From Phycisphaerales bacterium UBA2266 (GTDB lineage Bacteria > Planctomycetota > Phycisphaerae > Sedimentisphaerales > Anaerobacaceae), in contig DDXG01000230.1 of the NCBI GenBank assembly GCA_002347125.1, positions 1 to 16,648 of the forward strand: 16,648 bases of DNA. The letters are read 5' to 3'. Numbering within the stretch: position 1 is the first letter of the stretch; every line of letters begins with the position of its first letter. Below are positions 15,166 to 16,648 of this stretch, piece after piece. The position numbers were made by a program, and so were the translations under genes. A model generated the notes under the pieces. That model was not told where the DNA came from, made no database searches, and worked only from the letters and a program-made list of their open reading frames with translations.

Positions 15166-16455
15166 ATGACACAACAAGCCACCCATCATCTGGAAACGCT
15201 GGCCTTGCACGCCGGACAGGAACCGGATCCGACCACCGGCAGCCGCGCCGTGCCGATCTACCAGACGACCAGTTACTGCTTCCACAACACGGATCATGCG
15301 GCCAACCTCTTCGCCCTGAAGGAGTTCGGCAACATCTATACGCGGCTGATGAACCCGACGACGGACGTGCTGGAAAAGCGGCTGGCCGCGATGGAGGGCG
15401 GTGTGGGAGGCTTGGCGTTGAGTTCCGGGCAGTCGGCCATCTACGTGAGCATCTTCAACATCTGCGGGGCCGGCGGGCACGTCGTTTCGTCGAATTCGCT
15501 CTACGGCGGTACGGCGACGCTGTTCAGCCAGACGTTCCGCAAACTCGGCATTGAGGTGACGTTCGTCGATCCGCGCGACCCGGCCAACTTTGCCGCGGCC
15601 ATACAGGACAACACCCGCCTGCTCTACATCGAGAGCCTGGGCAATCCCAAGAACGATGTGCTGCAATATGACAAGATCACCCACGTCGCCCATGAACACG
15701 GCATGCCGGTGATCTGCGACAATACGGTGATGACGCCCGTCCTGCTGCGGCCGATCGAGCACGGCATCGATATCGTCGTGCACAGTTGCACGAAGTTCAT
15801 CGGCGGCCACGGCAACAGCATCGGCGGGGCCATCATCGATTCGGGCCGATTCGACTGGGCCAACGGGCGCTATCCGGAATTGACCGAACCGGACCCCAGC
15901 TACCATGGGCTGAAATACGTCGAGAGCTTCGGCAACCTGGCCTACATCATCAAAGCCCGCACACAGTTCCTGCGCGACATGGGAAGCTGCATGTCGCCGT
16001 TCAACGCCTTCCTGTTCCTCCAGGGACTGGAGACCGTGCATCTGCGGATGGCCCGGCACAGTGAAAACGCCCTGAAACTGGCCGCGTGGCTCGAGAAACG
16101 GCCGGAAGTGGCGTGGGTGAACTATCCCGGCCTGCCGTCGCATCCCGATCACGCCCTGGCCAGGAAGTTCCTCCCGGACGGCCAGGGGGCGATCATCGGC
16201 TTCGGCATCAGGGGCGGCCGTCAGGCGGGCGTCAAGTTCATCGACAGCGTGCGGCTGGCGAGCCACCTGGCGAACATCGGCGACAGCAAGACCCTGGTGA
16301 TTCACCCGGCCAGCACAACGCACCAGCAACTGAGTCGGGCCGAGCAACTGGCGGCCGGCGTTACGCCGGATTACGTGCGTATCTCGGTTGGAACCGAGCA
16401 CATTGACGACATCACGGCCGACGTCGAGCAGGCCCTTGTGGCAAGTCAGAGATAA
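15166..16455 (+). CDS. metY: O-acetylhomoserine sulfhydrylase
   Basis: 429 residues, the length of MetY enzymes of the Cys/Met-metabolism PLP family. It makes homocysteine from O-acetylhomoserine and sulfide, the direct-sulfhydrylation route to methionine. Seen: 'HAGQEPDPTTGSRAVPIYQTTSY' over 15-37, 'YTRLMNPTTDVLEKRLA' (58-74), 'SSGQSAI' (86-92), 'CDNT' (184-187) and the PLP lysine Lys210 in 'HSCTKFIGGHG'. The insertion 'WANGRYPELTEPDPSYHG' (231-248) is typical of MetY and absent from cystathionine gamma-synthase and methionine gamma-lyase. The C-terminal 'VIHPASTTHQQL' and 'VRISVGTEHIDD' are also standard. The ATG at 15166 has AAAGG about ten bases upstream. The gap after nadA is 23 bp, and nifU starts 4 bp after the stop. 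Confidence 0.93.
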   Translation: MTQQATHHLETLALHAGQEPDPTTGSRAVPIYQTTSYCFHNTDHAANLFALKEFGNIYTRLMNPTTDVLEKRLAAMEGGVGGLALSSGQSAIYVSIFNICGAGGHVVSSNSLYGGTATLFSQTFRKLGIEVTFVDPRDPANFAAAIQDNTRLLYIESLGNPKNDVLQYDKITHVAHEHGMPVICDNTVMTPVLLRPIEHGIDIVVHSCTKFIGGHGNSIGGAIIDSGRFDWANGRYPELTEPDPSYHGLKYVESFGNLAYIIKARTQFLRDMGSCMSPFNAFLFLQGLETVHLRMARHSENALKLAAWLEKRPEVAWVNYPGLPSHPDHALARKFLPDGQGAIIGFGIRGGRQAGVKFIDSVRLASHLANIGDSKTLVIHPASTTHQQLSRAEQLAAGVTPDYVRISVGTEHIDDITADVEQALVASQR

Positions 16456-16459
16456 AGCT

Positions 16460-16648
16460 ATGTGGGATTACACGGACAAGGTCAGAGATCACTTCTTCAA
16501 CCCGCACAACGTCGGCGAGATCGAGGACGCCGACGGCGTCGGCGAGGTCGGTTCGCTGGCCTGCGGCGACGCCCTGAAGCTGACATTCAAGCTGGACAAG
16601 AACGGGCGAATCGCGGACGCCAGGTTCAAAACCTTCGGCTGCGCCAGC
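16460..16648 (+). CDS. nifU: NifU/IscU-type Fe-S cluster scaffold (partial, cut by window end)
   Basis: Only the first 63 codons lie in the window. They read as the IscU/NifU N-terminal domain: 'DHFFNPHNVGEIEDADGVG' (10-28), 'ACGDALKL' (34-41) with the first ligand Cys35 and Asp37, and 'FKTFGCAS' (56-63) with the second ligand Cys61. The third cysteine would lie beyond the edge. The protein assembles [2Fe-2S] or [4Fe-4S] clusters on its cysteines using sulfur from a cysteine desulfurase. Whether this is a short IscU-like form or a full NifU cannot be told. The gene begins four bases after metY, as the last visible gene of the Rrf2 operon. No SD stands out. Confidence 0.9.
   Translation, partial: MWDYTDKVRDHFFNPHNVGEIEDADGVGEVGSLACGDALKLTFKLDKNGRIADARFKTFGCAS

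Noticed and set aside
14851..16401. Long open frame (over 500 codons) on the minus strand opposite nadA and metY.
   Set aside because: Both genes on the plus strand are recognisable with all catalytic residues. The antisense frame shows no domain and crosses two genes.
1..16648. CRISPR arrays, insertion sequences, att sites, phage or defence genes.
   Set aside because: No regularly spaced repeats, transposase or integrase motifs, terminal repeats or defence domains were seen on either strand; the genes are metabolic and envelope functions.

Overview
The window reads as chromosomal DNA of a GC-rich Gram-negative-type bacterium, most likely a Planctomycetota member of the Phycisphaerae/Sedimentisphaerales kind. 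The main clue is the large secreted protein at 2423-5368. It combines LamG, sugar-binding-like and FN3-like domains with planctomycete-style dockerin half-repeats ending in '..FAVLAAHWLEQQLWP'. The deoxyhypusine-synthase-like gene and the glycosyltransferase fusion also fit. This placement is an inference from protein style; no rRNA or other phylogenetic marker is present.

Layout. 85-1255: a small membrane-anchored LysM protein converges with, and overlaps, 6-phosphogluconolactonase (pgl). 1365-2252: a near-consensus sigma70 promoter, the biotin transporter S component bioY, and tRNA-Gln(CTG). 2349-5368 (minus): an intrinsic terminator and the 981-residue secreted LamG/dockerin-like protein. 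5369-6125: a 757-bp gene-free stretch holding a G-poor tract, three consecutive potential RNA hairpins ending in a T-run, and the promoter of the next operon. 6126-8449: a two-gene polyamine operon, with a deoxyhypusine-synthase homologue (probably homospermidine synthase, SpeY type) overlapping an ornithine-decarboxylase-like gene by one base. 8476-11608 (minus): exodeoxyribonuclease III lies downstream of a GT4-type glycosyltransferase fused to a C-terminal alpha/alpha-toroid-like domain. 11609-11859: a divergent promoter region. 11860-16648: an operon running off the right edge, Rrf2 regulator - cysK - cysE - nadA - metY - nifU (partial).

How the genes work together. The right-hand operon forms a sulfide-assimilation and Fe-S unit. 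CysE makes O-acetylserine and CysK turns it into cysteine with sulfide. MetY turns O-acetylhomoserine into homocysteine with sulfide. NifU/IscU is the Fe-S scaffold and NadA is a [4Fe-4S] client. The Rrf2 protein has a cysteine triad spaced almost as in IscR, so it may sense Fe-S status, and palindromes sit on its promoters. The polyamine pair would convert ornithine to putrescine and then to homospermidine.

I see no CRISPR array, insertion sequence, phage module or obvious new defence system. The most interesting points are the altered active site of the DHS homologue, the hairpin cluster before its promoter, the LamG domain inserted between two dockerin half-repeats, the GT fusion with an unassigned C-terminal domain, and the cysteine cluster in CysE.
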